From contig WQXG01000003.1 of assembly GCA_009784975.1 (NCBI GenBank), positions 38,922-102,921 of the forward strand: a stretch of 64,000 nt of DNA. The letters are read 5' to 3'. Shown here piece after piece: positions 34,043-44,182 of this stretch. Made by a program: the position numbers and the translations under genes. The number at the start of each line of letters is the position of its first letter. Within the stretch, counting starts at the first letter, position 1. The stretch comes from Treponema sp. GTDB taxonomy: Bacteria > Spirochaetota > Spirochaetia > Treponematales > Breznakiellaceae. The notes beneath the pieces are model-generated. The model ran no database searches and was not told the origin of the DNA. It was given only the letters and a program-made list of their open reading frames with translations.

Positions 34043-34642
34043 ATGAACAAATTATTAATTATCATTTTACCTATGGTTTTGCTTTTTTCATGCAAAGGCA
34101 CAGTGCAACGACCGGCGCAGCAATCGGAAGAGCAGCAAGTTACTCAACTGACTGCACAGCCAACAGCGGAATTATCTTTTAATTTTACCCGGCAGAGCGG
34201 ATCCGCCAGTAATCAATATGCTGTGTGGATCGAAGATTCGCAAGGGCAGTATGTTAAAACTCTTTACGCTTCACGCTGGACAGCGAACGGCGGATACAGC
34301 CGCCGCCCTACGTCTATTCCTTTATGGGTACAAAAATCAAATCTTGCCGGCAAGTCCCGTGAACAGGTAGATGCGTTAAGCGGCGCCACCCCGCGCACAG
34401 AAATTGTTTCCCATACATGGGACGGAACCGACAGTCAGGGAGAAGTTGTTCCCGACGCGGATTATGTCCTGATACTTGAAGGAACCTTACGCTGGGAAAA
34501 CCAGGTCTACTACCGCGCCCCAATCAGCATCGGTCATGGCGTATCAGAACCGGAAATAAATATCGAGTACGTCTCAGGAGACAGAAACACAACCGCAGAA
34601 CGCTCAATGATAACCAACGTAACAATAAAAACCCTGCGGTAA
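34043..34642 (+). CDS. DUF2271-type lipoprotein
   Basis: A 199-residue protein with a lipoprotein signal (IILPMVLLFSC; Cys18) and a low-complexity Gln-rich linker (SEEQQVTQLTAQ). The body has the DUF2271 pattern: YAVWIEDSQGQYVKTLYASRWTA, WVQKSNLAG...VDALSGATPR and HTWDGTDSQGEVVPDADYVLILEGTLRW. DUF2271 proteins are periplasmic and often found near flavin-transfer or thiamine-lipoprotein genes, none of which is here. ATG at 34043 is chosen because CAGGAGAAAT precedes it; the frame is open to 33938 but that part is not signal-like. The gene ends 13 nt from the convergent giant lipoprotein gene. Confidence 0.8.
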   Translation: MNKLLIIILPMVLLFSCKGTVQRPAQQSEEQQVTQLTAQPTAELSFNFTRQSGSASNQYAVWIEDSQGQYVKTLYASRWTANGGYSRRPTSIPLWVQKSNLAGKSREQVDALSGATPRTEIVSHTWDGTDSQGEVVPDADYVLILEGTLRWENQVYYRAPISIGHGVSEPEINIEYVSGDRNTTAERSMITNVTIKTLR

Positions 34643-34663
34643 AAAATGGTAGCTGCTACCATA
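34641..34663 (-). terminator. Terminator of the giant lipoprotein gene
   Basis: On the minus strand the perfect hairpin ATGGTAG-CAG-CTACCAT is followed by TTTTTT. The stop codon of the giant gene (34658-34656) sits inside the hairpin. Confidence 0.7.
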
Positions 34664-37600
34664 TATTGTATTTCAGCACTGCTCCCTCATACCATTTATC
34701 CGTCATGTAACAAACCAGAATTGTTTTGGACATGGCTCTTTGTTTCAGAGCGCTGCCGTCGCCGGGGGCAGCCAAATATCCTGATACCGGAACGCCGTTG
34801 CAAACAAACTCATCTGACAGCGGCACTTCTCCGGCGGCAACGGTCATTACTTCCCACGCGCCTGTAAATCTGTCGTTTAAATCTGTTCCGTCGCGCAGTA
34901 CAGGGTCTTTTTGCCAGGCGACCCTTATTGAGTTTTTGGTTTCCGCAAAGGAAGCGTGAAAACTTGAAATATACGGAACATATCTGCCATTTTCATATCT
35001 GACATTTATCATTATTTTTGTTCCTGCAGAAAGATATGTATCTACGCGTACTGTTTTTATTTTATCCATATCCGGCATTTTTGCTCCAAAAGAATTTGTC
35101 TTTGCGGGAATAAACGCGTACCAAAGTCCGCCGCTTAAAACATTAAAATACGCAAGATGAATATTATCATAACCGTCTACTGCCATATCAACATGAGAGC
35201 CCGCTGATTCATGAACTATTCTTGCATTGCCCTGCCATGTGCCGTTATCGGGATCTGCCGGTGTGCCGGAGCCGCCCAAGAGACGGTAAGTTTGAGTGTT
35301 AACAATATTGACTGCCGGAGGAGATACAGTGCGGCTATTACTCAACGCGATACCGTTTAAAGGAGCGCTGTTCCATTCGCCGTTTTCATTTACGCTGCCT
35401 CCGTGCGATAATACAAGATTTTGATTTACTTTATCATACCATGCGATAACAGGCAGACCGTTAGACAATGCGCCGACAGCTGAATAAATGCTTCCTGCGT
35501 GTTTTGTTGTGTTATGCGCAACTATCTGGGCTGAAGCATGTACGGTAGTATTGTAGTTTTCTTCCGTTAGCTGTCCGCCCCATGTAACGTTTGCATTGCC
35601 GTGACCGGCTATCCCGTAATGGAATAAAAGCGGATTATTAACTGTGACATTGTCGCTATAGCCAAGGAATATCCTTGCCGCGTTGGTATCGTTCGCTCTT
35701 GCAGAGCCGTTTGTATTCTGTACGAATATCCTTGGAATTTTTACACGATCAGGATCGCCTGCCATTTGCATTATTCTGCGTTTGTTATTGCCTGCCGCGT
35801 TGTTTGATCCGCCCGCGTTTAACCTTGCGTAAAAGGAAAAACACGGATAATTTTGCGCAGTTATATTTGAAGACGCGGCATACCAGTCATCGGCTTCGTC
35901 GATTGCGATTGCAGTATTTGAATACCTGTTATACCAGCTTTCAATTGTAGTTGTGGTATTATCAACTCTTCTTCTTAGCTTCCCGCTGGAAGCAGTTGCA
36001 CCGCCGTCATGATCTCCGTAACTCATATACCGCACAGAATCTTTGCTCATCCTCATAAACGGGCTTTGTATAACCCTTTGATTTAACAGAAAACCTGTAT
36101 TCCAGACGTATATGTACCGATCGTCTGTTAGTTTATTATTGTTTACGTTATTAGGCTCATCATTGTAAAAGACGCGCGGGTTATTGGTATTGTTAACGGA
36201 ATCAATATTGTTTACAGTTACCTTTAATTCGCCTGATTCAGATACGGTTCCTATATTCGCGTTTATATGCGTTTTTGATCTGGCAGGAAACTTTATACCG
36301 GCAGGCAGAGGCGGATTTATATTAAGTTTAATATTTCCCAGCATTACCGCCGTAGTATCATCCAGGCTAAAATTAAAACCTTTAATCTGGATTATGTCAT
36401 TTTCCCGCACCGGATACCATCCAAGCGCAGAACGGTTAAACGCGGAAGGGTTAGACCTTATTGCGCTGCTTAACGGCGTTACAAGTTCTGTAATGTAGGG
36501 AACAATATCTATTTTTGTCTGTACAGCGGAAGTAAACCCTGAATCATGCGCGATAAAAGCGACTGTAACATCTTTTTTGTTAATACCGTTTATTGTAGAA
36601 GTATCCCAGGCAAATTTCCAGTTTAAAACATGACCGTATTCCATGGTTTTAATTTCATCGACTGCTTCAAAACCCCAGATTAAATTGCTGCTGTCGGCGG
36701 CGGCAATTCCAAGCCTCATTTTATCAATTGTATGTCCCTGCGCGGCTTGCATCTTTCCGTCACGAAATTCGGCTATAACAAATTCTTTCTGCTGCGCCGA
36801 ACCATTTTCCATAAAACTGATCCTGACACTTAAGGATTGTATCCGCTCGTTATCCATCGCTTTGCCGTTAAAGATTACCATTCCGCTTGTGTACGCATTT
36901 GTACCGGGATAGCTGTCCGCGGCGTATTGCACATAGCCTTTTCTGATACCTGTAGAAATTATTTCTGTGCCGGTACGCGTTGATTCCATTACAATGTTTT
37001 CATTATACCCTTCCATTGTCTGCGGATACGCTCTTAAATCCCTGTCTGCATAGCTGGAAATAATTTCATTATCATTGCCGCTGCGGTAATAAAACCCAAA
37101 AGGAGAACTGGAAATAACAGGGGGTATCGTATCATTGTTATTGATGCCGACATTAAGAACAATGATATGGGATAATTGATCCGCTATATCTCCTGAGGGA
37201 ACTGTTGTATCATAAACATGAAGTATAAAAAGCTTTTCTCCTTTCCATGTAATTTTTCCGGTTTCGTCAACAGCGATACCTTCAGAATCTGAAATAAGAG
37301 GCGCGTTTCCAAAAGCGGAATCTCCAAACTCAGGAATAACCGCTGTTTTAAATGTATCACCGGAATCGAACATACCTTCCCGTCTTGTATTGATATTTGT
37401 GTTTTCATAAGAAGTATATCCTGTTACAGAACCTGCCGGAACAACAGCGTTTTTATTCGCTATAAAAGTTACTCCCCTAAAAGCCGCGTTATTTGCGTTA
37501 GGCACAGCGCCTAAATTAAACCATTCAGTATTTCCGGGTATTTGAATCGTATATATCTTTCCTCTTTGTATTTGCGTAATATTACTCGCACGCTGTACAT

Positions 37601-40600
37601 GATAAAATCTGTAATAAATACTGCCGTTACCGCTTCTAATACCAGTGCCTGAATGTTTATCTTCCAGGCGCATAGCCAGATTAAATCTGTTATTCTGCAC
37701 CCTAAAATCCGGGCTTGCAAACGGGGGCAAAAACCGTATACTATCACCAATACTGCCTGTCCCGTTAATATCCGTACCAAGATCGATCTGCGCTATCACC
37801 GGCCTGTTATTCGCGGCATATATTTCCCTGTAGTTATGGGTGACATTCCCGGCAGTATCAAAAACCGCAAAATGAAGATTGTATTTGCCGTCATTCATTT
37901 TTGCAGAATCAAAAATGGCAGACCAGGAAACAATGGCATCTCCGCGAAAATCCACGCTCGGATCATAGTTGCTGCTTGTTCTGTCTGTCGCTCTTCTGTC
38001 AATTACAATGGCGTTTTCATTCCGCGAAAAAGTACCGTCCGCGTTTTTCGTTAATGCCGGAAAAAACGGCAGTACAACGGTTTTTTCATGCCGGTTTTCA
38101 AAAAGCGTATTCCCTTTAATTCCGGCTTCTATATCCATCGGCTCTCCAAAGCGGCCTCTTCTCGCGCTCTGGGTATTAATAAAAGCGCCCACGGCTGCGG
38201 CATTTCCGGTCAGGGAGACAGGTTTTCCAAGACTATGATCATCAACACATGGATTTTTGCATATTTCTGCACAAGGCGTGCCAATTGTAGAAAAATACAC
38301 GACAACTTTTTCTATTTCTCCTGTATTAATACCTGCCATGGTATCAAACGCTCTGCCTGATATTTCATAATCAGCGCCAACAGCAAGAGTTGAACCTCTA
38401 AAATTGGTTACAGGATAAAAATTGTCTATTTGAACGGAGATTGATGTCTGATTCCTGTACTCTGCATTTTCAACTTCTATTTCCATGGAAAATATTCCGC
38501 CTCTGTCTTTAAAAGCGCCTCCCCTCAGATCTCCGTTTGAATCAAGAGGAATATACAATTCAAAACGATTTTTTCCGGCTGTATTTTGCGGACCTAAAAT
38601 AAACGGTTTTTTGTTAAAGTCTTGCGGAGCAGAAGATAAAGAGGGACTGTATAATCTGGCTGTTATATAATTTTCGCTGTCACTCCAGTTCTGAGCCAAT
38701 CCGCTCCAGTTACGCAGTCTTACAAGTTCTATTCCTTCTTTATCTTCTATTATGATTTTTAAAACTTTAAAACCGGATATACTTGTTACTCCGGAATTGT
38801 ATTTTTCCAGGCGTGACGGGTTATTGCGGTTTTCCCACCAATCTTCGCCGTGAATAATCCGTATTTTATCAGCATCTATGTCAGGAACGCCGGGATGGAA
38901 TTGCAAAAGCAAACGCGCTGCAGGACCAAAATTTTTCGGCGAAGGCGGAATAGTAAGAAGAGAAGCGTCTTTTGCCCTGACCTCTACCAAAACCTGACGC
39001 AGCTCTCCTTCATAGGTATAAATATCGCCGTTTAATGTATGAAACCAGCTAATAACAGCGCTTGGGCTGCCGCTGCGATCTACAGGTATAAAGTCTTTTC
39101 CGTCTTTATCGCAGGGAAGAGCGCCATGACAGGCGCAAATATTGTTAGGTGTCATTATTTGCAGAACAGCCATGGGGTTAATAACTCCGTTACTTTGCAT
39201 AATTGGAACTGTATTAAGATGCCCGTTTGTCACCGCCTGTGTTCTAATCCTTATTTCTATGGAATGGATCCATTCATTGTCCTCTGCCATGCCTCCGATT
39301 ATTACTGTTCCCCCTACTGTTACAGGATCGCTTTCCGCTTTATACGCCTTATGAGTTGTAAAACTAATTCTTGGCGCGTCTCCGTCACGATCCAGCAAAA
39401 GAGCGGCTTCAATAATTATAAAATGCCCTGCTGTATCTTCTGCCATTAACATAAAAGGCAGTTTTCCCATAACATTGTCCGGGTTTTGCGTATCAATATA
39501 GGGTTCCAGATATTTTTCTTTTTTTCCGGCTTCAAAAAAATCCGCGATATCTGTAATTGTTAATGTCCAGCTTGAAAGCGCGGCGCCGCTCCATCTTATT
39601 CTGCCTGCAAAATCAGGATGATTTTCTCTTTTTAGCCAATATTCGCTGTCTGCCCACTTTTTTCTGTTAACGGGAGTATTATTTATATAAGATCCTTTAA
39701 TCGCGGATATTTGTTCCCTGCCGATAGCGTATACCATATCTTTAAGTATCATATTATCAATTGAGGATCCGCGTATTACAACAGAGCCTGTTACAACAGG
39801 ACTGTTATCTGAATTAAAAACCGGCTCTCTGCTGCAGCATCCGGCTTTGGACTGCCAGAATCCCTGCGGCTCAAAAACATCAATTAATGGGTCTTCGGCG
39901 TCGATCATTACTCGTTCGTTTCCAAAACCTAAATTGCCTTCACTGTCAACAGCAGATACAAGCAGCCATCTGGTTCCGGATACGTCACATGATAATACAG
40001 TGCACCCTAACATTCTTTTTATATCAGAAGCCGGAATAATTATTTTATACAAACCGGCGGAAATTTCATGTATATAATTACCGGATAACGCGGCTGTATG
40101 ATGATTTAACTCATTGGAAAAACCGGCTTTTATTTCCTTTAACGGCACATTCAAACTTTGTATAATTAATTCAGCCTCAAAATCATTTTTAAGATCGTAA
40201 AATTCCGGAAATTGTCCTATTGATATAACCGGATTCTGCATATCAATAACAGATATTGTCATAAATTTAATTTCATTTTCTTCCGGTTTAATTCCAAAAA
40301 TATTACCAATACGGTTTGGATAATAGTCAACCCGGCTGTCTGAAAATCTGTCTTTTACCTTAATAACAAAATTATAATCACCCGGTAAAAGCGGCGTCCA
40401 TTCAGGGCGCCCTGAATCCTGATTTATTCTGTCAGGAAGCTCTCCGTTTTCAAACTGAACAAGCGGCCAGCGCGCCTGAACCGCTTTTATTTTATCATCA
40501 GAGGCTTGATTTTTATCAAGAGCCTGCCAATTGCTGTCCGCCATGGTTCGCCATTTTCCCCAAACTTCATCAACAGGAAAACCCGAAACAGGATCTCTTG

Positions 40601-41234
40601 TTACATGATAATTGGAATTATTTTCTGCCGGCCAAATCATTATTTGCGGATATCCTTTCGCGATTCCGCACAGGTCTGTAACGATACCAATAATCGCAGA
40701 TCCTCTTGCGACAGGCTCTCCCCGCAATATGACATTAAGATTCGGCGCGTCAAAATCATCTTTATATAATTTAGGTATAGACAATTCAAGTTCCGGCGGA
40801 TTATTTTTAACAAAATATATAATATCGGTTGTTACAGTAGTATTTCCGGAAATGTCTATAGCGGTAATCTTTGCCCGTATTTCTCCGTCCTGCATTAAAG
40901 TAGAATCAAAATTGACATACCATAAATCATTTTCCTGCGCAGCCTGTACAATCATTGTTTGCAGACCTCCGTCATGATCTGCGTACCAAATTGTCATAAA
41001 AACTTCTCGCATCCCAAACGGCTGCACAACATTGACAGACATGATGATATTATCGCCTTTTATAAATGACCCGGGTGAATACCCTCCGTTATTGTCATCC
41101 GGTATACTTATCTGCGGTTTATCTGTGTTAACCATACTTCCAAGACCAACCTCACAGGCTGCAAAAACAATCAGAAATACCAGTATTAAAAAAAAGCATT
41201 TTTTTATTTGTTTTAAACATAACATCTTTAACAT
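34656..41234 (-). CDS. Giant multidomain lipoprotein (2192 residues), surface or periplasmic
   Basis: The protein has a lipoprotein signal (FFLILVFLIVFAAC; Cys27 from the ATG at 41234). That ATG is preferred over the TTG two codons earlier because AAGGAGGA then sits 6 nt away. The body is beta-rich with many bacterial Ig-like segments built around the theme of a rule about change followed by IDISGNTTVTTDI, VDSEGNLGFGNERVMIDAEDP and VFDTAGNVTHNYREIYA. An IPT/TIG-like domain occurs at residues about 1600-1690 (IIQIKGFNFSLDDTTAVMLGN). The last 500 residues look like a propeller (GLPVIAWYDKVNQNLVLSHGG, YDNIHLAYFNVLSGGLWYAF). Several CxxC and C-rich spots occur (DNNICACHGALPCDKDG). Function unknown; adhesion or an extracellular scaffold is a guess. 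It is monocistronic with its own terminator. Confidence 0.85.
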   Translation of the reverse strand: MLKMLCLKQIKKCFFLILVFLIVFAACEVGLGSMVNTDKPQISIPDDNNGGYSPGSFIKGDNIIMSVNVVQPFGMREVFMTIWYADHDGGLQTMIVQAAQENDLWYVNFDSTLMQDGEIRAKITAIDISGNTTVTTDIIYFVKNNPPELELSIPKLYKDDFDAPNLNVILRGEPVARGSAIIGIVTDLCGIAKGYPQIMIWPAENNSNYHVTRDPVSGFPVDEVWGKWRTMADSNWQALDKNQASDDKIKAVQARWPLVQFENGELPDRINQDSGRPEWTPLLPGDYNFVIKVKDRFSDSRVDYYPNRIGNIFGIKPEENEIKFMTISVIDMQNPVISIGQFPEFYDLKNDFEAELIIQSLNVPLKEIKAGFSNELNHHTAALSGNYIHEISAGLYKIIIPASDIKRMLGCTVLSCDVSGTRWLLVSAVDSEGNLGFGNERVMIDAEDPLIDVFEPQGFWQSKAGCCSREPVFNSDNSPVVTGSVVIRGSSIDNMILKDMVYAIGREQISAIKGSYINNTPVNRKKWADSEYWLKRENHPDFAGRIRWSGAALSSWTLTITDIADFFEAGKKEKYLEPYIDTQNPDNVMGKLPFMLMAEDTAGHFIIIEAALLLDRDGDAPRISFTTHKAYKAESDPVTVGGTVIIGGMAEDNEWIHSIEIRIRTQAVTNGHLNTVPIMQSNGVINPMAVLQIMTPNNICACHGALPCDKDGKDFIPVDRSGSPSAVISWFHTLNGDIYTYEGELRQVLVEVRAKDASLLTIPPSPKNFGPAARLLLQFHPGVPDIDADKIRIIHGEDWWENRNNPSRLEKYNSGVTSISGFKVLKIIIEDKEGIELVRLRNWSGLAQNWSDSENYITARLYSPSLSSAPQDFNKKPFILGPQNTAGKNRFELYIPLDSNGDLRGGAFKDRGGIFSMEIEVENAEYRNQTSISVQIDNFYPVTNFRGSTLAVGADYEISGRAFDTMAGINTGEIEKVVVYFSTIGTPCAEICKNPCVDDHSLGKPVSLTGNAAAVGAFINTQSARRGRFGEPMDIEAGIKGNTLFENRHEKTVVLPFFPALTKNADGTFSRNENAIVIDRRATDRTSSNYDPSVDFRGDAIVSWSAIFDSAKMNDGKYNLHFAVFDTAGNVTHNYREIYAANNRPVIAQIDLGTDINGTGSIGDSIRFLPPFASPDFRVQNNRFNLAMRLEDKHSGTGIRSGNGSIYYRFYHVQRASNITQIQRGKIYTIQIPGNTEWFNLGAVPNANNAAFRGVTFIANKNAVVPAGSVTGYTSYENTNINTRREGMFDSGDTFKTAVIPEFGDSAFGNAPLISDSEGIAVDETGKITWKGEKLFILHVYDTTVPSGDIADQLSHIIVLNVGINNNDTIPPVISSSPFGFYYRSGNDNEIISSYADRDLRAYPQTMEGYNENIVMESTRTGTEIISTGIRKGYVQYAADSYPGTNAYTSGMVIFNGKAMDNERIQSLSVRISFMENGSAQQKEFVIAEFRDGKMQAAQGHTIDKMRLGIAAADSSNLIWGFEAVDEIKTMEYGHVLNWKFAWDTSTINGINKKDVTVAFIAHDSGFTSAVQTKIDIVPYITELVTPLSSAIRSNPSAFNRSALGWYPVRENDIIQIKGFNFSLDDTTAVMLGNIKLNINPPLPAGIKFPARSKTHINANIGTVSESGELKVTVNNIDSVNNTNNPRVFYNDEPNNVNNNKLTDDRYIYVWNTGFLLNQRVIQSPFMRMSKDSVRYMSYGDHDGGATASSGKLRRRVDNTTTTIESWYNRYSNTAIAIDEADDWYAASSNITAQNYPCFSFYARLNAGGSNNAAGNNKRRIMQMAGDPDRVKIPRIFVQNTNGSARANDTNAARIFLGYSDNVTVNNPLLFHYGIAGHGNANVTWGGQLTEENYNTTVHASAQIVAHNTTKHAGSIYSAVGALSNGLPVIAWYDKVNQNLVLSHGGSVNENGEWNSAPLNGIALSNSRTVSPPAVNIVNTQTYRLLGGSGTPADPDNGTWQGNARIVHESAGSHVDMAVDGYDNIHLAYFNVLSGGLWYAFIPAKTNSFGAKMPDMDKIKTVRVDTYLSAGTKIMINVRYENGRYVPYISSFHASFAETKNSIRVAWQKDPVLRDGTDLNDRFTGAWEVMTVAAGEVPLSDEFVCNGVPVSGYLAAPGDGSALKQRAMSKTILVCYMTDKWYEGAVLKYNIW

Positions 41235-41393
41235 AGACAATCCTCCTTGTCACCGAAACAAAAGTTAACTATTTAAAATATAATAATTTCCCTGCCTCGA
41301 ACCGCGCGGACAAAAACAAAAAACGTTAGAAACTACCAAAATTCGTGTACAATCTCCCACTGTCAATTGGGGGTGGTTCGTAAACACAATTTA

Positions 41394-41402
41394 TGCTATA
41401 AT
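41394..41402 (+). promoter_or_regulatory. Extended -10 promoter of cdaA, predicted leaderless
   Basis: TG-C-TATAAT (41394-41402) is a perfect extended -10, 6 nt before the ATG at 41409. No ribosome binding site precedes the ATG and the -35 region is weak. Confidence 0.65.
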
Positions 41403-41408
41403 GACACG

Positions 41409-42233
41409 ATGGCTGTATTTCAATGGATTTCGTCAATTTATGATTATATCCGCCCCGTACTGGACGTTGCGCTCCTCGCCTTTATATTGTATAAAGCATA
41501 CGAGCTTTTGGAGAAAACCCAGGCTCTTCCGCTGGTTAAAGGGGCAGGTTTTTTGGCGCTTGTTTACGGGATAGCGTACCTTTTTAACCTGACTACCTTA
41601 AAATGGGTGCTAACCATGATAGCGCCGGGGCTTTTTATAGCAATTGCCATAGTATTTCAGCCTGAACTTAGAAAAATTATCATGAGGCTCGGGCAAACCG
41701 AGTTTTTCAGACCCAGTGTTATTGCGCAGATTGGGAAACTTGACGCTGTTATAACGGCGGCAGAGCTGCTTTCCCAGCGAAGACGCGGGATGATCGTAGT
41801 TTTTCCAAGGAAAATCAATCTAAAGCATATTATCGATACCGGGACCAAAATCAATGCGGAAATATCATCAAGCCTGATTGTAGCGATTTATGAATATGAC
41901 GGACCGCTGCATGACGGCGCTATGGTTATTCACGGCGGAAAAATTGCCGCGGCAGGATGTTTTTTACCGCTTTCCGAAAGGCAGGATATACGCAAGAATT
42001 TCGGCACCCGCCACAGGGCAAGCCTTGGGATGGCGGAACAATCCGATGCTGTAACATTAATTGTATCGGAAGAAACCGGCGCTATCTCCCTTGCCTATGA
42101 CGCAAAACTTTATTACGATCTGTCTTCGGCAGAAGTTACGCGCAAATTAATGGAACTGCTTGACAAAGGAAGCAGAAAGGAAGCGGAACAGAAAAGTTCT
42201 CCTGCGGAAGAAAGGGAGGTTATTATTGATTAA
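41409..42233 (+). CDS. cdaA: Diadenylate cyclase CdaA (c-di-AMP synthase)
   Basis: This 274-residue membrane enzyme makes cyclic di-AMP from two ATP. Three hydrophobic segments (about 14-30, 40-60, 67-84) precede the DAC domain, which has the catalytic DGA at 169-171 (PLHDGAMVIHGGKIAAAGCFLPLS) and GTRHRASLGMAEQSDA with RHR at 201-203. The ATG at 41409 gives the usual N-terminus and follows a strong -10 box; an upstream in-frame ATG at 41367 would lie before the promoter. It heads the block cdaA-cdaR-acpS-DUF2225-truA with overlaps between the genes, and the 3' end overlaps cdaR by 8 nt. Confidence 0.96.
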   Translation: MAVFQWISSIYDYIRPVLDVALLAFILYKAYELLEKTQALPLVKGAGFLALVYGIAYLFNLTTLKWVLTMIAPGLFIAIAIVFQPELRKIIMRLGQTEFFRPSVIAQIGKLDAVITAAELLSQRRRGMIVVFPRKINLKHIIDTGTKINAEISSSLIVAIYEYDGPLHDGAMVIHGGKIAAAGCFLPLSERQDIRKNFGTRHRASLGMAEQSDAVTLIVSEETGAISLAYDAKLYYDLSSAEVTRKLMELLDKGSRKEAEQKSSPAEEREVIID

Positions 42234-42939
42234 CAGAAAACTTCTCTTAAAAATTACGGAAAAATGGCCTGTAAAGGTTTTATCAATTGCGGCTGCGATT
42301 GTTATTTCCGTCTTTTACAGAATGAATACTCTGGAAACGCGGTTTTTTACCGTCCCCCTTATTATCGAAGCAAATGAAACTCTGGTACCGGCAAATACAT
42401 TAACAAGCGCGCTGAGAATCTCTTTAAGAGGAGAGTCCGATGGAATACAGCCAATTCTGGAAGATGACATAGAAGCTTATATCGACCTTGGGCGGTATAC
42501 AAACGAAGGCACATACAGAGTACCCGTACAAATCAGAAAAAAAGGAAGCGCGCTTGGGGTTGAACCTCTGGAAATATCTGTACTTCCCATAGAGATACCT
42601 CTTGTTCTGGAGCAAAATGTAAGACGGAGCGTCCCGATTTATCCGGTATTCCAGGGAACTATCGCGCAAGGTTTTGAATTAACAGATCAGCAAATTTTTC
42701 CGAATGTGGTAATCGCGGAAGGACCGCGCAGCGCTCTGGAAAACAAAATTGAATTTAATACAGAAATTATAGATATAGACAGACGGTTTGATGATTTTTC
42801 CATCAGGGTTAATATAGTAAATGATAACCCGCTTATTGTCATTCACGGAGACAGAATGATTGAATACCGCGGAACAATCAGCAGGATAGTGCGCGAAGAA
42901 AACGAAACATTTACAGAAAGCGAAGGAGCCGGACAATGA
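42226..42939 (+). CDS. cdaR: YbbR-domain protein CdaR, regulator of CdaA
   Basis: A 237-residue protein with one N-terminal membrane segment (VKVLSIAAAIVISVFYRM) and two or more YbbR repeats outside the cell (TALRISLRGESDGIQPILEDDIEAYIDLGRYTNEGTYRVPVQI; IFPNVVIAEGPRSALENKIEFNTEIIDI). YbbR proteins bind CdaA and modulate its activity. The start is TTG at 42226: GGGAGG lies 6 nt upstream and the reading Met-Ile-Asn-Arg-Lys-Leu leads directly into the membrane segment. A 22-codon longer frame upstream lies wholly within cdaA. It overlaps acpS by ATGA. Confidence 0.9.
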   Translation: MINRKLLLKITEKWPVKVLSIAAAIVISVFYRMNTLETRFFTVPLIIEANETLVPANTLTSALRISLRGESDGIQPILEDDIEAYIDLGRYTNEGTYRVPVQIRKKGSALGVEPLEISVLPIEIPLVLEQNVRRSVPIYPVFQGTIAQGFELTDQQIFPNVVIAEGPRSALENKIEFNTEIIDIDRRFDDFSIRVNIVNDNPLIVIHGDRMIEYRGTISRIVREENETFTESEGAGQ

Positions 42940-43310
42940 TTACCGGAATCGGTGTTGATATTGTGCAGATAAACCGCATGGAACGCTGGCTGGACGACGA
43001 AAAATTACTTGAAAGATTTTTTCATCCAAAGGAGCTGCTGCTTTCTTCTGCAAGAAAAAACAGTAAATCGCAAGCCTTAGCAGCCCGGTTTGCGGCAAAG
43101 GAAGCGTTCGGAAAAGCGCTGGGAACAGGACTTGCGCAAATTTCACTTAAAGATATTATGATTTATAACGATGATAACGGAAAACCGGAATTAAAATTGT
43201 TCGGCTCAGCGCAGGAAGCGTTTGAAAAATCAGGCGCGGCAAAAGCGCATGTTTCTCTTTCGCACGAAAAAGAAAACGCGATAGCAATGATAATATTGGA
43301 AAAGGTATAA
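42936..43310 (+). CDS. acpS: Holo-ACP synthase
   Basis: The 124-residue enzyme attaches 4'-phosphopantetheine to acyl carrier proteins. MITGIGVDIVQINRM carries the conserved Asp8, and RFAAKEAFGKALGTGL carries the magnesium-binding Glu and Lys. SLSHEKENAIAMIILEK closes the fold. It overlaps cdaR by 4 nt and precedes the DUF2225 gene by 5 nt. It could activate both the fatty acid ACP and the polyene ACP at 168-431, since no separate transferase is seen in the polyene cluster part of this window. Confidence 0.96.
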   Translation: MITGIGVDIVQINRMERWLDDEKLLERFFHPKELLLSSARKNSKSQALAARFAAKEAFGKALGTGLAQISLKDIMIYNDDNGKPELKLFGSAQEAFEKSGAAKAHVSLSHEKENAIAMIILEKV

Positions 43311-43315
43311 ATCAA

Positions 43316-44182
43316 ATGAAGAAAAAACAAGAAGAAGAAAAAGAGTTAAAGATAACTTTTCTGTCAAAAAAGGAATTTGAATGCCCTGCTTGCGAAACTT
43401 CTTTTCGCAAAGAAGAGCTGCTCTCCGGGGGCGGCAGGCTGATTGCCGGAAAACTTACGGATGAACTTCACCGGCTTTATGAACCATCTGCAAAATACGG
43501 CGAAGTTTTTCCGCTTGTTTATCAATCCATTGTCTGCCCTGAATGCTGGTTTGCCTCCATGGAAGGAGATTTCGCGCTGCTGCCCGGCGAAAACAGGGAA
43601 AAAGCGGCAAAAGCTGCCGAAAAGCGCATTAAGGATACCACCCTCATTTTTCCCAATGTTGATTTCCGCGACAGCCGCACTTTAATGGACGGCGCGGCTT
43701 CTCAGTATCTTACATTGCTTTGTTACGATTTTTACAACAAGCAGGCATCTCCTACAATCAAACAGGGGCTAGCGTCTCTGCGCTGCGCATGGCTTTTAGA
43801 TGAGCTCAATAAAAAATATCCCGAGCAGCACTATGACTGGCTTGGCATCCTTTTCCGCAAAAAAGCTCAGTACCTGTATAACGAAGCACTTTCGCGCGAA
43901 CAGAGCGGCAAGGAAACACTTTCCGGCATGAAAGCATTCGGTCCTGATACCGATAAAAATTATTCATACGAAGGAATGCTCTACATTTGCGCATATCTTC
44001 GCTACAAGTTTGGTCCTGCTCACGACGCGGCTCAGAGAAAAACATCCCTGGAAGACGCGCGGCGTACAATCGCGAAACTTTTCGGCATGGGCAAATCTTC
44101 CAAAGATAAACCCGGAGCATTCCTTGAACATGCAAGAAACCTTTATGATACGCTTAATAAAGAAATAACAGAAAACGGATGA
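43316..44182 (+). CDS. DUF2225 protein (zinc-ribbon, TPR-like)
   Basis: A 288-residue soluble protein with two CxxC pairs: FECPACETSFRKEEL near residue 22 and SIVCPECWFAS near residue 76, forming a probable zinc site. The rest is helical (SLRCAWLLDELNKKYPEQHYDWLGILFRKKAQYLYNEAL), as in DUF2225. The N-terminus is highly charged (MKKKQEEEKELKI). The family is common in Firmicutes and spirochaetes next to housekeeping genes; its role is unknown. It overlaps truA by 4 nt, so it is the fourth gene of the cdaA operon. Confidence 0.88.
   Translation: MKKKQEEEKELKITFLSKKEFECPACETSFRKEELLSGGGRLIAGKLTDELHRLYEPSAKYGEVFPLVYQSIVCPECWFASMEGDFALLPGENREKAAKAAEKRIKDTTLIFPNVDFRDSRTLMDGAASQYLTLLCYDFYNKQASPTIKQGLASLRCAWLLDELNKKYPEQHYDWLGILFRKKAQYLYNEALSREQSGKETLSGMKAFGPDTDKNYSYEGMLYICAYLRYKFGPAHDAAQRKTSLEDARRTIAKLFGMGKSSKDKPGAFLEHARNLYDTLNKEITENG

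Noticed and set aside
35675..41268. Many plus-strand open frames opposite the giant lipoprotein gene
   Set aside because: They are antisense shadows of a long coding region with no ribosome binding sites and no recognisable motifs.
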